This document shows, piece after piece, positions 52,541 through 62,064 of a stretch of DNA of 64,000 bases. This stretch comes from Hymenobacter edaphi (GTDB taxonomy: Bacteria; Bacteroidota; Bacteroidia; Cytophagales; Hymenobacteraceae). Position numbers and translations under genes: made by a program. Position 1 is the stretch's first letter. Each line of letters starts with the position of its first letter. The stretch is taken from NCBI RefSeq assembly GCF_003258365.1, contig NZ_QHKM01000002.1, positions 124,001-188,000 on the forward strand, read 5' to 3'. The notes below the pieces were generated by a model. It worked only from the letters and a program-made list of their open reading frames with translations, searched no databases and had not been told where the DNA came from.

Positions 52541-53239
52541 CTAGCGGATGCGCTCCAGGTGAAAAACGCCCAGCGGGGCCCCGGCGGCACCTGTGGGGCT
52601 CAGCGGACCGCCGGAAATGAGCCGGACCGGCTGCGCGGGCGCGGTGGGCTGGTCGGGGGAGGTGAAGTCCGCGCCGCTGTCGGTGCCGGCGTCGTAGGTG
52701 CGGGCGGGCACGCTCAGGTGCCGCTGCCACTGGCCGGCCGCGTCGAGCAGCGCCGGGGTTTCCAGGGCTACAAACCAGTCGGGGCTGGGGGCGACCATGC
52801 TGACGGCCGTGACCAGCGGGTGCTGCACGTCGACGGTGACGGTATCCACAAACTGCCCCGGTGAACCGATGGAGCCCTGGCGGCTCTCAAACCAGTCGTT
52901 GATGAGGTTGCCGGTGGCCAGGGCAGCCAACTCGCCGCGCAGGGCGGTGTTGTCGCCACGTTCGGCCATGTCTTTGATGCCCGTGCTAGCCGGAGCACCA
53001 GACCGGTACAGGGCCCGGTGAGCAACGTCGCCGATACCGGTGCCGGCGGAACTGGTGTGGGCCACCCCGATCAGCCGCGAAAAATGCGCGCCGGGCGGGT
53101 AAGCTCCGGGATGCGTAGCCGGGCTCCAGGTGGCTTCGAACGTGACGCGGTAGGTGGCCGGGCCCGGCGCGGGCTGGGCGTCTTTGTCGGAGGTGCAGGC
53201 CGTAGCGGCAAGCACAGCGGGGAGTAGCAAACGATTCAT
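52541..53239 (-). CDS. spondin-domain lipoprotein
   Basis: 232 residues. Lipobox AATAC-TSDKD, then a Spondin_N domain: TYRVTFEATWSPATHPGAYP, AHFSRLIGVAH and SPDWFVALE are typical. The domain is found in secreted bacterial proteins of unknown role and in animal F-spondin. It converges on LanB with a 25-bp gap. Probably unrelated to the peptide locus. Confidence 0.85.
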   Translation of the reverse strand: MNRLLLPAVLAATACTSDKDAQPAPGPATYRVTFEATWSPATHPGAYPPGAHFSRLIGVAHTSSAGTGIGDVAHRALYRSGAPASTGIKDMAERGDNTALRGELAALATGNLINDWFESRQGSIGSPGQFVDTVTVDVQHPLVTAVSMVAPSPDWFVALETPALLDAAGQWQRHLSVPARTYDAGTDSGADFTSPDQPTAPAQPVRLISGGPLSPTGAAGAPLGVFHLERIR

Positions 53240-53335
53240 GGCAGACCGGAAAGTAGCGGATAACTAACACAACGCCCTGCCGGAGCGGATTCGTGCATTG
53301 CCGCAATCATTCAGGCCCTTAAATGAGCGGCGGGC

Positions 53336-54313
53336 CTAGCCGCGCCAGCGGCCTTCGGCGTGGGGGCGGCCGGTTTTCTGCTCTTCCTGGCTTTCCCCGG
53401 GCGGCACTTCGCGCACCTCGATGCGCACAGCGTGGGCTTTGGGCACCACGTGGGCGCCGTAGCAGTCGGCGTACTGCTGGGTCAGCTCGGCCCCGAAGAA
53501 GATGATCAGCGAGGAATAGTAAATCCAGACCAGCAGCACGATGATGGAGCCGGCCGCCCCGAAGGCCGAGCCGGGGTTGGAGGTGCTGATGTAGAAGGTG
53601 AGCAGGTATTTGCCGAGCACAAACAGCCCGGCCGTGACCAGGGCGCCCACCCACACGTCGCGCCAGCGGATGATGGCGTCGGGCAGGAAGCGGTAAATCA
53701 GGGCGAAGAGCACCGTGGTGATGCTGAACGATAGCACGAAATCAACCAAGCGAATGAGCACCACGGCCACGTCGGGCATGATGCGCTGCAGATAGCCGGT
53801 GAAAAAGGTGAGCAGGGCGCTGATGACAAAGGAAATCAGCAGCAGCAGGGCAATGCTCAGAATCAGGCCGAACGAGAGGACCCGGTCGCGGATAAACTGC
53901 TTGAGCACGCCGGTGTTGCCGTCGGTTTTCACCCGCAGGTTCCAGATGCTGTTGAGGCTTTCCTGCAGGGTGACGAAGAACGTGGTGGCCGTAAAAATCA
54001 GCGTGCCGATGCCCAGCGCGGCCGACATGCCGCCCTGGCGCTGCTGGTTGAAGCTGTTGATGGAGTCCTGCACGGTTTTGGCCGCGTCGGGGCTCACCAG
54101 GCCGTTGAGCTGGGCAAACACCTGCCCCTGAATGGCTTCCTGGTCGAACAAATAGCCGGCGGCGGTGATGACGATGAGCAGCAGCGGCGGCAGCGAGAGC
54201 ACCGCGTTGTAGGAGAGGGCCGCGGCGAGGCGCAGGGAGTTGTTTTCGTTGAACTGCCCGAGGGTATTGCTCAGCAACGAGGACAGGGAGGAAAGGCGAA
54301 ACGAGGAAGCCAT
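53336..54313 (-). CDS. YihY/virulence factor BrkB family membrane protein
   Basis: 325 residues with six TM segments: LRLAAALSYNAVLSLPPLLL (the A-x-S-Y-x-x-x-L-S-x-x-P motif), IFTATTFFVTLQESLNSIWN and AALGIGTLIF. The C-terminus is a charged cytoplasmic tail. Often mislabelled RNase BN. Transport substrate unknown. Confidence 0.88.
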   Translation of the reverse strand: MASSFRLSSLSSLLSNTLGQFNENNSLRLAAALSYNAVLSLPPLLLIVITAAGYLFDQEAIQGQVFAQLNGLVSPDAAKTVQDSINSFNQQRQGGMSAALGIGTLIFTATTFFVTLQESLNSIWNLRVKTDGNTGVLKQFIRDRVLSFGLILSIALLLLISFVISALLTFFTGYLQRIMPDVAVVLIRLVDFVLSFSITTVLFALIYRFLPDAIIRWRDVWVGALVTAGLFVLGKYLLTFYISTSNPGSAFGAAGSIIVLLVWIYYSSLIIFFGAELTQQYADCYGAHVVPKAHAVRIEVREVPPGESQEEQKTGRPHAEGRWRG

Positions 54314-54400
54314 AAGCAGCGGAAGCCGAAAGGGGCGAAGGAGGATTCTGCCGTACTACGGCGGCCCTGTGCCGGGCGTTGGCCCGCCCCGGCCCGAAGC

Positions 54401-55126
54401 TCAACGGTGCAGCGTCCAGCGCAGCGTGGTAATGGGCGCCGCCTTGATGGCCGCGCTCAGCTCCTCGTCGCTGCCGAACTGCAGCTGCCGCAGCTCCACC
54501 GCCTCCACCGACACCTCAAATTCCGTGGCTGCGAAGGGCCAGGGCTGCACCTGCACCGCGTCGGCGGCGGCGCGGCGCACGTCGTAGCGGCGGCCATCGG
54601 GGCCCCGGCTGATTTCGAGGGCGCGCGCCAGGTCGGGCAGTTCGTGGCGGCAGAGGATGAGGCTGAGCCGGTCGCACCACTGCAGCAGGGCGTAGGCCTG
54701 GTCGGCCTCGGCTTTGCGCAGCTGCAGCTCCCGGCGCCAGCGCTGCTGGCAGCGCCGCTGCTCGTCGAGGAAGGCATCGGTTTCGGGGCTTTGGCCGCGC
54801 AGCTCCTCGTACAGAAAGCTCAGGTGCAGGCTGGTGAGCAGGCTGCGCCAGCGCCCCTGGAACCGCGCCTCGCGCATGACTTCGCGGGCCTGCTCGGGCG
54901 AGAAGGCCTTCATGGTGAAGTCGGCGGGCGCACCGTTGGGGGTGAGGGCGTAGCGGCCGTCCCAGCGGCGCTGCCCGTCGTCGTGCTGGGCGGCGGCGGC
55001 CAGCAGGCCCACCCACCGGGCCGGCGGCAGAAAGGCGGGCCACTGGTGCAGCAGCTGGGCCGCCAGCAGGGCGTGGGCCTGTTGGTAGATGATCTGCCAG
55101 CCCTCGGCGGTGTAGTTGACAATCAT
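54401..55126 (-). CDS. DUF3891 family protein
   Basis: 241 residues: WQIIYQQAHALLAAQLLHQW near the N-terminus, AAAQHDDGQRRWD, and LLQWCDRLSLILCRHELPD. His/Asp-rich helices give it an HD-like look. DUF3891 proteins have no known function. Cytoplasmic, single gene. Confidence 0.8.
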   Translation of the reverse strand: MIVNYTAEGWQIIYQQAHALLAAQLLHQWPAFLPPARWVGLLAAAAQHDDGQRRWDGRYALTPNGAPADFTMKAFSPEQAREVMREARFQGRWRSLLTSLHLSFLYEELRGQSPETDAFLDEQRRCQQRWRRELQLRKAEADQAYALLQWCDRLSLILCRHELPDLARALEISRGPDGRRYDVRRAAADAVQVQPWPFAATEFEVSVEAVELRQLQFGSDEELSAAIKAAPITTLRWTLHR

Positions 55127-55316
55127 GGGGCGTGTCGAAAAGCTGCTTTCGATACGCAGGCCGGGCCAGAACGATGCAGCGCGGGCCGGGGCCGCTGGTA
55201 GGCGGGCGGCTCAATGTTCGCTGCGAAGCGCAGACGAACACCAAGGCCCCACGGAAGCAACTCCGCAGGGCCTTGGCTATGGACCGGAAATCAAGGGGCG
55301 GCTGCGCGCCTTGCGC

Positions 55317-56318
55317 CTACTTGGCCGTGGCGGCCGTCAGCGGGGCCAGGTACTCGGGCTCGGCTTTCAGGTGCTGCAGCATATCGGCGGTCATCTTATC
55401 CAGGTCAAATTCGGGCTGCCAGCCCCAGTCTTCGCGGGCGCGGCTGTCGTCGATGCTCTTGGGCCAGCTGTCGGCAATCTGCTGGCGCGAGTCGGGCTGG
55501 TAGGTGACCTGGAAATCGGGCAGGTGCTGCTGAATGCTGCGCGTAATGTCGGCCGGCGAAAAGCTCATGGCGCCCAGGTTGTAGCTGGTGCGAATCTTCA
55601 CCTGCTCGGCCGGGGCGTGCATCAGGTCCAGCGTGGCCTTGAGTGCGTCGGGCATGTACATCATCGGCAGGTAGGTATCGTCCTGCAGAAAGCACTGGTA
55701 GGGCAGGCCCTGCACCGCGTGGTGGTAGATGTCGACGGCGTAATCGGTGGTGCCGCCGCCGGGCAGGCTCTTGTAGCCGATCAGGCCGGGGTAGCGCAGG
55801 CTGCGCACGTCGAGGCCGTGGCGGCGGAAGTACCAGTCGAGCCACAGTTCGCCGGCCTGCTTGCTGATGCCGTACACCGTGCCGGGGTCCATTACGGTGT
55901 ACTGCGGGGTGTTGTCGCGCGGCGTGTTCGGGCCGAACACGGCAATGGACGAGGGCCAGTAGATACGGGGCTTGTCGTATTCCAGCGCCGCATTGAGCAC
56001 GTTGAAGAGGCCATCCATGTTCAGCTGCCAGCCGAATTCGGGGTTCTTTTCGGCGGTGGCCGAGAGCAGGGCGGCCAGGTGATACACCTGCTTGGGCCGG
56101 TACTTCTGCATTACTTCGCCGAGGCGGGCGCGGTCGAGCACGTCGAGCTGCTCGAAGGGGCCGGCCTCGGCCAGCTCCGGGTGCTTGGGCAGGCGCACGT
56201 CGGCCGCAATGACGTTCGAGGCGCCGTAGCGCTGCCGCAGTTCGTGGGTGAGCTCGAAGCCCAGTTGTCCGCCGGCGCCAATTACCAGAATTGTGTCGCC
56301 TGTGCCGGTAGTGCTCAT
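55317..56318 (-). CDS. L-threonine 3-dehydrogenase, UDP-epimerase type
   Basis: 333 residues, extended SDR fold. NAD-binding LVIGAGGQLGFELTHEL, active-site Ser (WPSSIAVFGP) and Y-x3-K (TVYGISKQAGE). NLGAMSFSPADITRSIQQH and QQIADSWPKSIDDSRAREDW mark the threonine dehydrogenase branch. It oxidises threonine to 2-amino-3-oxobutyrate. kbl, for the next step, starts at 63415. The ATG at 56318 follows from the family N-terminus. Confidence 0.88.
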   Translation of the reverse strand: MSTTGTGDTILVIGAGGQLGFELTHELRQRYGASNVIAADVRLPKHPELAEAGPFEQLDVLDRARLGEVMQKYRPKQVYHLAALLSATAEKNPEFGWQLNMDGLFNVLNAALEYDKPRIYWPSSIAVFGPNTPRDNTPQYTVMDPGTVYGISKQAGELWLDWYFRRHGLDVRSLRYPGLIGYKSLPGGGTTDYAVDIYHHAVQGLPYQCFLQDDTYLPMMYMPDALKATLDLMHAPAEQVKIRTSYNLGAMSFSPADITRSIQQHLPDFQVTYQPDSRQQIADSWPKSIDDSRAREDWGWQPEFDLDKMTADMLQHLKAEPEYLAPLTAATAK

Positions 56319-56463
56319 GGGGTGGAGTGGGGGAAGGAGTGGGGGAATGCCGATCAGGGGAAAGGTGTCTCGGGGCCGCAGCGGGCCGGGGGCAAAGATA
56401 CCCGGTTTGCGGGCCGGCGGCACGCCGCCGGCCGGGCCGTGCAACGTTCGAGGCTAGTACGGT

Positions 56464-56471
56464 TATCTTTG
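56464..56471 (+). promoter_or_regulatory. -7 box TATCTTTG before the patatin gene
   Basis: An exact TAnnTTTG that ends 4 nt before the first ATG (56476). Either the mRNA is leaderless or translation starts at a later Met (56503 or 56506). Confidence 0.5.
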
Positions 56472-56475
56472 GGCT

Positions 56476-57582
56476 ATGATGCACAACGTTATACCGGTGA
56501 CGATGATGCGCCGCGGGCTCGGCCTGCTCAGCGGCTTGGTACTAGTGGCCGGCGCGGCGCGGGCCCAATCGGCCTATCCCTACCGCAACCTGGTGATGGA
56601 GGGCGGCGGCATCCGCGGCGTGGCCTACGGCGGGGCGCTGGAGGAGCTGGACAAGCAGGGCGTGCTGCGCGGCATTGAGCGGGTGGGCGGCACCTCGGCG
56701 GGCGCCATTCAGGCCGCGCTGCTGGCCGTGGGCTACACCCCGGCCGAAATCGTGCAGGAAGTCAACAACACCCCGATTCAGCGCTTCAACGACGGGCGCT
56801 GGTTTTTCTTCGGCGGCTCGCACCGCATGCGCAAGCAGTACGGCTGGTACCTCGGCGACGCCCTCACCAACAAGATAGCGGGGCTGGTGGCCCGCAAAAC
56901 GGGCAAGCCCAACCTGACCCTGGGCGAGCTGCACCAGCTGGCTCAGCAACAGCCCGGCCACTTCCGCGACCTGTACACCACCGGCACCAACCTCACCCTG
57001 CAGCGCGTGCAGGTGTTCAGCTACGAAACCAACCCCACGATGCGCGTGGCCGACGCGGTGCGCATCTCGATGAGCATTCCGCTGTACTTCCGCGCCGTGC
57101 TGCTCGACGCGCAGGGCAATGTCGTCCACGGCCGACCCGAGAAAGGCCAGCCGGTGCAGGTGATGGTCGACGGCGGGATGCTGGCCAACTACCCCATCGA
57201 CCTCTTCGACAAGCCGCGCTACCTGCCCGCCGGCGCTCCGGCTACGCCCGACGCCCGCGGCAACGTGTTCAACCCCCAAACCCTCGGCTTGCGCGTTGAC
57301 CGGGCCGAGCAGATTGCCCTCGACACGCTGCCCACCGGCCGGCAGGCCCTGGCGCCCTACGAAATCAAGGGTTTCGGCTCGTACGTGGGGGCGCTCTACA
57401 ACCTGACGGAAGAAAACCTAAACCCCGCCCGGCCCGAGGACTGGACGCGCACCGTGAGCATCAATACCGCCGGCTTCGCGCCCAAGATCAAGCGCATGTC
57501 GGAAGCCGAAAAGCAGCAGCTCATGGACAGCGGCCGCCTGGGCGTGCAGGCCTACCTGCAGCGGGCTCAGGCCAAAAAATAA
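56476..57582 (+). CDS. exported patatin-like phospholipase
   Basis: 368 residues. Signal peptide (LGLLSGLVLVAGAARAQ), then the patatin fold: oxyanion loop MEGGGIRGVAYGGAL, nucleophile GGTSAGAIQ (GxSxG) and the catalytic-dyad Asp in MVDGGMLANYP. It hydrolyses acyl lipids. Exported, so it may act on outer-membrane or environmental lipids. Two ATGs (56503, 56506) give a shorter, equally good signal peptide. Confidence 0.88.
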   Translation: MMHNVIPVTMMRRGLGLLSGLVLVAGAARAQSAYPYRNLVMEGGGIRGVAYGGALEELDKQGVLRGIERVGGTSAGAIQAALLAVGYTPAEIVQEVNNTPIQRFNDGRWFFFGGSHRMRKQYGWYLGDALTNKIAGLVARKTGKPNLTLGELHQLAQQQPGHFRDLYTTGTNLTLQRVQVFSYETNPTMRVADAVRISMSIPLYFRAVLLDAQGNVVHGRPEKGQPVQVMVDGGMLANYPIDLFDKPRYLPAGAPATPDARGNVFNPQTLGLRVDRAEQIALDTLPTGRQALAPYEIKGFGSYVGALYNLTEENLNPARPEDWTRTVSINTAGFAPKIKRMSEAEKQQLMDSGRLGVQAYLQRAQAKK

Positions 57583-57756
57583 GGCCTGACGTGAAATACG
57601 GAGCTGTAATTCCGCACTCCGCGCACCCCAAAATCCGCATTTCCGCCGCATCCGGCGGGGTACAGGGCTACGTTTAAGCCTATAGAAGCCCTCGTCAGAT
57701 GCGGCAACTCGCATGGTTGTCAGGTGTGGTGACCATGCGGACGAGCGGATTCCTCT

Positions 57757-57799
57757 AAACGCCCCTTCGGCAAACGGCCGAAGGGGCGTTTGTTTTTTA
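57757..57799 (+). terminator. rho-independent terminator after the patatin gene
   Basis: 15-bp stem aaacgccccttcggc / gccgaaggggcgttt, 5-nt loop, then a T-run. It lies 175 nt after the stop; no gene is seen in between. Confidence 0.85.
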
Positions 57800-57916
57800 G
57801 TCCCGCTGGCTCGGGCCGGCTCGATACGCGGACTTTGGCGGCACTGCAGCCTGAATGGCCACCTCAGAACGAGTGTTATTTGGATTATTTCTAATCAAGC
57901 ATATAAACTTTAGAAC

Positions 57917-57935
57917 AAAATCGGGTAACGATTTT
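57917..57935 (+). promoter_or_regulatory. Fur-box-like inverted repeat
   Basis: AAAATCG-N5-CGATTTT, 19 bp, 65 nt before the siderophore receptor ATG, in an AT-rich region. Its size and place fit an iron-responsive operator, but its bases differ from the E. coli Fur box. Confidence 0.45.
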
Positions 57936-57999
57936 ACTCGGCAAAGTTGCGTCGTTTTCTTTGTAGCTCTTTGGAATGATTCCAAATAAAGAAAGCCCC

Positions 58000-60465
58000 A
58001 TGAATACCTGCCGCCTGCTAGGAATAGCAACCATCGTTTCGGCTACTGCGCTGCCCGCCTGGGCCCAGCAAGCCACTGCCACCATTCGCGGTACCGTCCG
58101 CACCCAGGACGGCTCGCCCGCCGAAGCTGTTTCCGTGGGCCTGAAGGGCCGCCCCCAGGGCGCCATTACCGACAGCAAGGGCCAGTTCGTTATCGACCGG
58201 GTGCGCGACGGGGAGTACAGCGTGGTGGTATCGGCCGTGGGGCTGCAGACGACGGAAAAGCCGGTGACGGTGAGCGGCGGGCAGCCGGTGACGGTGGACT
58301 TTGTGCTGGCCGAAAGCGCCCAACGGCTGCGCGAGGTGACGGTGCAGGGCAACCGCATCAACAAGTTCGACCGCAAGCAGTCGGTGGACGTGAACAAGAT
58401 GCCGCTGGGCAACCTGGAAAACCCGCAGGTGTACGCCACCGTGGGCAAGGAATTGCTGACCGAGCAGCTGGTGTTTTCGGTGGACGACGCGACGCGCAAC
58501 GCGCCGGGCCTGCAGAAAATGTGGGACGCCACCGGCCGCGGCGGCGACGGCGGCGCCTTTTACGCCGCGCGGGGCTTCGTCACGCAGAGCCAGCTGCGCA
58601 ACGGGGTGGCCGGCAACGTAACCGGCGACATCGACGCGGTGAACCTAGAGAAGCTGGAAGTCATCAAAGGTCCCTCGGCCACGCTGTTCGGCTCGTCGCT
58701 GACCTCGTACGGCGGCCTGATGAACCGCGTCACCAAGAAGCCGCTCGACACCTTCGGCGGCGAAATCAACGTGGCGGCCGGCTCCTACGGCTTCCACCGC
58801 GTGTCGGCCGACGTGAACCTGGTGGACCAGAGCGCGCCCGCCGATGAGCCCAAAACCCTGGGCCTGCGCCTGAACACGGCCTACACCTACGAGGACAACT
58901 TCCAGAACAAGGGCTACACCGGCTTCAACAAGAGCCTGGCCGTGGCCCCCAGCCTGCAGTGGCGCGCCACGGACCGGCTGACGGTGAACCTCGACGCGGA
59001 AATCTACCAGGGCCGGGGCACGGGCAAGCAGTTCATCTTCCTGTACTTCGCACCGGCCCAGTTGGGCTTCGACCGGGCCGACAAGTCGCCGTTCGATTAC
59101 CGCCAGTCGTACCAGGGGCCGGGCCTGATTCAGGACTCGCGCAGCACCAACCTGTTCGGGCAGGTGCAGTACAAGATTTCGCCCAGCTTCACGGCCACGA
59201 CCTACCTGACCAGCAGCCACAGCTACTCGAACGGCAACTCGGCGTACTTCTACCTGACGCCGTCGACCGCGGATTTCCGCCGCCGCCACCCCGAACTGCC
59301 CGCCGCCGACAACTACCTGGTACGGGCCGACCAATCGACGGACAACAGCCAGAAGCAGCTGTGGGAGGCGCAGCAGCTGTTCAACGGCGACTTCCAGGTG
59401 GGCAGCCTGCGCAACCGCGTGGTGCTGGGCCTGGATTTCCTGCGCATCAACTCGGACATCAACTTCGTGGGCGCCAACTTCGACACGGTGGCCCTGGCCT
59501 CGCCGCGGCCCGTGCTGGATCAGTTCAACGGCGCTAACATGAACGCCGTGTACGCCAGCGGCGGCGGCGGGCGCTACCTGGTCACCACCAAGTCGAATAC
59601 CTACAGCGCCTTCGTGTCGGACGTGCTGAACCTGACCGAGCAGCTGAGCGTGCTGGCCGCCCTGCGGGTGGACCACGTCAGCAACACGGGCGGGCTGTTT
59701 TACTCGCCGGTGGCGGCGTACAAGCAGACCACGTTTTCGCCCAAGCTCGGGGTGGTGTACCAGCCGGTGAAAGACCGGGTGAGCGTGTTTGCCAACTACC
59801 AGAACAGCTTCAACAACCTGGGCCTCTACCTGGCCGCCGACGGCAGCCGGCCGCTGGCCCGGCCCGAGCGCGCCAACCAGTGGGAAGGCGGGGTGAAGCT
59901 GGACGCCGCCGGCGGCCGCCTCAGCGCCACGGTGAGCTACTACAACATCCGGGTGCAGGACCGGCTGCGGCTGCTGGGCTACTCGCCCATCACGTTTGAA
60001 GCCATTAACGCCCAGGATGCCACCCAGCGCAGCCAGGGCCTGGAAGTCAACCTGGTGGCCAACCCGGTGCGCGGCCTGAACGTGGTCGGCGGCTTCTCCT
60101 ACAACGAGTCGAAGTTTGAGGACTCGCCCGAGGACGTGAACGGCCGCCGGCCCAACACCGCCTCCTCGCCCTACCTGGCCAACGCCTGGGTGAGCTACCG
60201 CCAGCCCGAGGGCGCGCTGCGCGGCCTGGGCGCGGGCTTCGGCGGCAACTACGCCAGCGAAAACCGCGTGCAGAACGCGAACAACAACGTGTTTACGCTG
60301 CCCAGCTACACGCTCTTCAACGCCAGCATCTTCTACGACCAGCCCAAGTACCGCATTTCGGCCAAGGTGGATAACCTGACCGACCAGCAGTACTGGACCG
60401 GCTACACCACCATGAACCCGCAGAAGCTGCGCAGCATTGTCGGTAGCATCGCCTACAAGTTCTAA
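58000..60465 (+). CDS. TonB-dependent siderophore receptor
   Basis: 821 residues. Signal peptide (LGIATIVSATALPAWAQ), CarboxypepD_reg-like domain (~25-110, TIRGTVRTQDGSPAEAVSV), plug domain (~150-270, LEVIKGPSATLFGS is the classic siderophore-receptor motif) and a 22-strand barrel ending in SIAYKF. It imports ferric siderophores. The PepSY-TM gene that follows fits reduction of the imported iron complex. Start at the ATG at 58000. Confidence 0.93.
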   Translation: MNTCRLLGIATIVSATALPAWAQQATATIRGTVRTQDGSPAEAVSVGLKGRPQGAITDSKGQFVIDRVRDGEYSVVVSAVGLQTTEKPVTVSGGQPVTVDFVLAESAQRLREVTVQGNRINKFDRKQSVDVNKMPLGNLENPQVYATVGKELLTEQLVFSVDDATRNAPGLQKMWDATGRGGDGGAFYAARGFVTQSQLRNGVAGNVTGDIDAVNLEKLEVIKGPSATLFGSSLTSYGGLMNRVTKKPLDTFGGEINVAAGSYGFHRVSADVNLVDQSAPADEPKTLGLRLNTAYTYEDNFQNKGYTGFNKSLAVAPSLQWRATDRLTVNLDAEIYQGRGTGKQFIFLYFAPAQLGFDRADKSPFDYRQSYQGPGLIQDSRSTNLFGQVQYKISPSFTATTYLTSSHSYSNGNSAYFYLTPSTADFRRRHPELPAADNYLVRADQSTDNSQKQLWEAQQLFNGDFQVGSLRNRVVLGLDFLRINSDINFVGANFDTVALASPRPVLDQFNGANMNAVYASGGGGRYLVTTKSNTYSAFVSDVLNLTEQLSVLAALRVDHVSNTGGLFYSPVAAYKQTTFSPKLGVVYQPVKDRVSVFANYQNSFNNLGLYLAADGSRPLARPERANQWEGGVKLDAAGGRLSATVSYYNIRVQDRLRLLGYSPITFEAINAQDATQRSQGLEVNLVANPVRGLNVVGGFSYNESKFEDSPEDVNGRRPNTASSPYLANAWVSYRQPEGALRGLGAGFGGNYASENRVQNANNNVFTLPSYTLFNASIFYDQPKYRISAKVDNLTDQQYWTGYTTMNPQKLRSIVGSIAYKF

Positions 60466-60597
60466 CGAGCGGGGCGGGCGGCGCCCCGCTTCGCGGTGGT
60501 TCACCACAAGTACCAGCAGCGTGATGAGTGCCCGGGGGCTGAGGCCGCCGAACCGCCGCCCGCCGCCCACCGGCTTTTCCCTTTTAGCTTTCGGCCT

Positions 60598-61737
60598 ATG
60601 ACGCCTTTCAAAAAAGCCATCGGCAAGCTGCACCTCTGGCTCGGCCTCGCGTCCGGGCTGGTCGTGTTTATTGTGAGCATCACCGGGGCCATCTTCACCT
60701 TTCAGGACGACATTCGGGACCTGACCGAGCCCTGGCGCAAGGTGCCGGTGCAGCAGACTGCGTATCTGCTGCCCTCGCAGCTGCAGGCGGCCGCGCTGGC
60801 CGCGCACCCCGGCATTGCGGCCAAGGACTGCTGGACCACCTACTTCGGGCCGGAGCGCTCGGCCACGGTGTTCTTCACCGATAAGGCCGGCGCGCCCATC
60901 ATGGTGTCGCTGAATCCCTACAGCGGGCAGGTGCTGCACGAAACGGATCTGCGCACGCACTTTTTCAGCATCGTCCAGGAAATCCACATGCACCTGCTGC
61001 TGCCCGAGGCGGTGGCCAAGTGGGTGGTGGGCATCAGCATCAGCGTATTCGTGGTGATGCTGCTGACGGGCATCGTGCTGTGGTGGCCCAAGCGCCGGCA
61101 GGAGCGGAAGCAGCGCCTGACCATCAAGTGGGGGGCGCGCTGGCGGCGCATCAACTACGACCTGCACAACGTGCTCGGCTTCTACGCCGCCGCCATTGCC
61201 CTGATGCTGGCCCTGACGGGCCTGTTCATGATTTTCCCCTGGATGCTCGAATCGAGCATGTTCGTCATCAACGGCGGCCCAGTGGATGCGCGGGAAAAGA
61301 TAACGGCCAAAGTCGACACGCTGCAGCCCGCCGCCGCCGCCGCGCAGCCCCTGCCGGATGTGGTGTACCGCGCCGCGCGCCGCCTCTCGCCCCGGGCCGA
61401 AATGATTCTGCTGGGCCCGACGGGCAGCCGCAAGGACCCGGTGTACTGCTGGACCTACGGCAAAACCCTGCACTACTACCACCGCGACGAATACGCCTTT
61501 CATCCGGTATCCGGCGAGGTGCTGCAGTTCCTGCCCCACGCCCGCAAGGGCACGGCCACCCGCTTCTCCGACATGAACTACGACCTGCACACCGGCCAGC
61601 TGCTGGGCTTCGGCGGCAAAATCGTGGCCTTTCTGGCCAGCCTGATTGCGGCCTCGCTGCCCGTCACGGGCACCGTCATCTGGTGGGGCCGCCGCCACAA
61701 ATCAAAAAAGAAAAAGCCCCAAGCCGCGCTGGCCTGA
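60598..61737 (+). CDS. PepSY-associated TM protein, iron-complex reductase-like
   Basis: 379 residues with four TM segments: GKLHLWLGLASGLVVFIVSI at the N-terminus, then VVGISISVFVVMLLTGIVLW, VLGFYAAAIALMLALTGLFM and a C-terminal helix. Conserved His residues in the membrane helices (KLHLWLG, EIHMHLLL, DLHNVLG, DLHTGQ) are candidate heme ligands. Such proteins often follow siderophore receptors and are thought to reduce ferric siderophores. It lies 132 nt after the receptor. Confidence 0.85.
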   Translation: MTPFKKAIGKLHLWLGLASGLVVFIVSITGAIFTFQDDIRDLTEPWRKVPVQQTAYLLPSQLQAAALAAHPGIAAKDCWTTYFGPERSATVFFTDKAGAPIMVSLNPYSGQVLHETDLRTHFFSIVQEIHMHLLLPEAVAKWVVGISISVFVVMLLTGIVLWWPKRRQERKQRLTIKWGARWRRINYDLHNVLGFYAAAIALMLALTGLFMIFPWMLESSMFVINGGPVDAREKITAKVDTLQPAAAAAQPLPDVVYRAARRLSPRAEMILLGPTGSRKDPVYCWTYGKTLHYYHRDEYAFHPVSGEVLQFLPHARKGTATRFSDMNYDLHTGQLLGFGGKIVAFLASLIAASLPVTGTVIWWGRRHKSKKKKPQAALA

Positions 61738-61804
61738 GGCGTTATCCACCGCGTGTGCAAAGCCGTGTGGAAAACTCGCGGGCCTGATGCGGCCGGTTCA
61801 CCCC

Positions 61805-62032
61805 GCAGTCATTGCGCGCGAACCGAAGGTCGACGTCGTCAAGCGCGGCAACCGCCGGAAGGCGTAGCCACTCTGGCCGCTCGCGGCACAAACGGTACAG
61901 CACGCACTACCCGAAAACAGCCCCGCCCGAAACCAGTAACTCCGGTTTCGGGCGGGGCTGTTTTCGGTTTCTGTCAGTTCGGGCGGCGGTGCTGCTGAAG
62001 ACTGCTGCGTCGTCTCTCCTCGCAATGACTGC
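61805..62032. mobile_element. MITE-like or REP-cluster element
   Basis: 12-bp perfect terminal inverted repeats (gcagtcattgcg at 61805-61816, cgcaatgactgc at 62021-62032) bound 228 bp between two convergent genes. Inside are a 20-bp stretch identical to 43457-43476 and the 22-bp hairpin at 61913-61965. No coding capacity. Confidence 0.5.
61913..61965. terminator. bidirectional terminator, 22-bp perfect stem
   Basis: Arms gaaaacagccccgcccgaaa(cc) and the complement with a 9-nt loop. The flanking A and T runs serve both strands, between the PepSY gene and the TerC gene. Confidence 0.85.
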
Positions 62033-62064
62033 CAGTGCTACCGTCGGCTGGCGCGGCCGGGCTG

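Noticed and set aside
58645-61698. An open frame of about 1000 codons on the minus strand over the siderophore receptor and PepSY genes
   Set aside because: It crosses two convincing plus-strand genes and an intergenic gap, with low-complexity composition.
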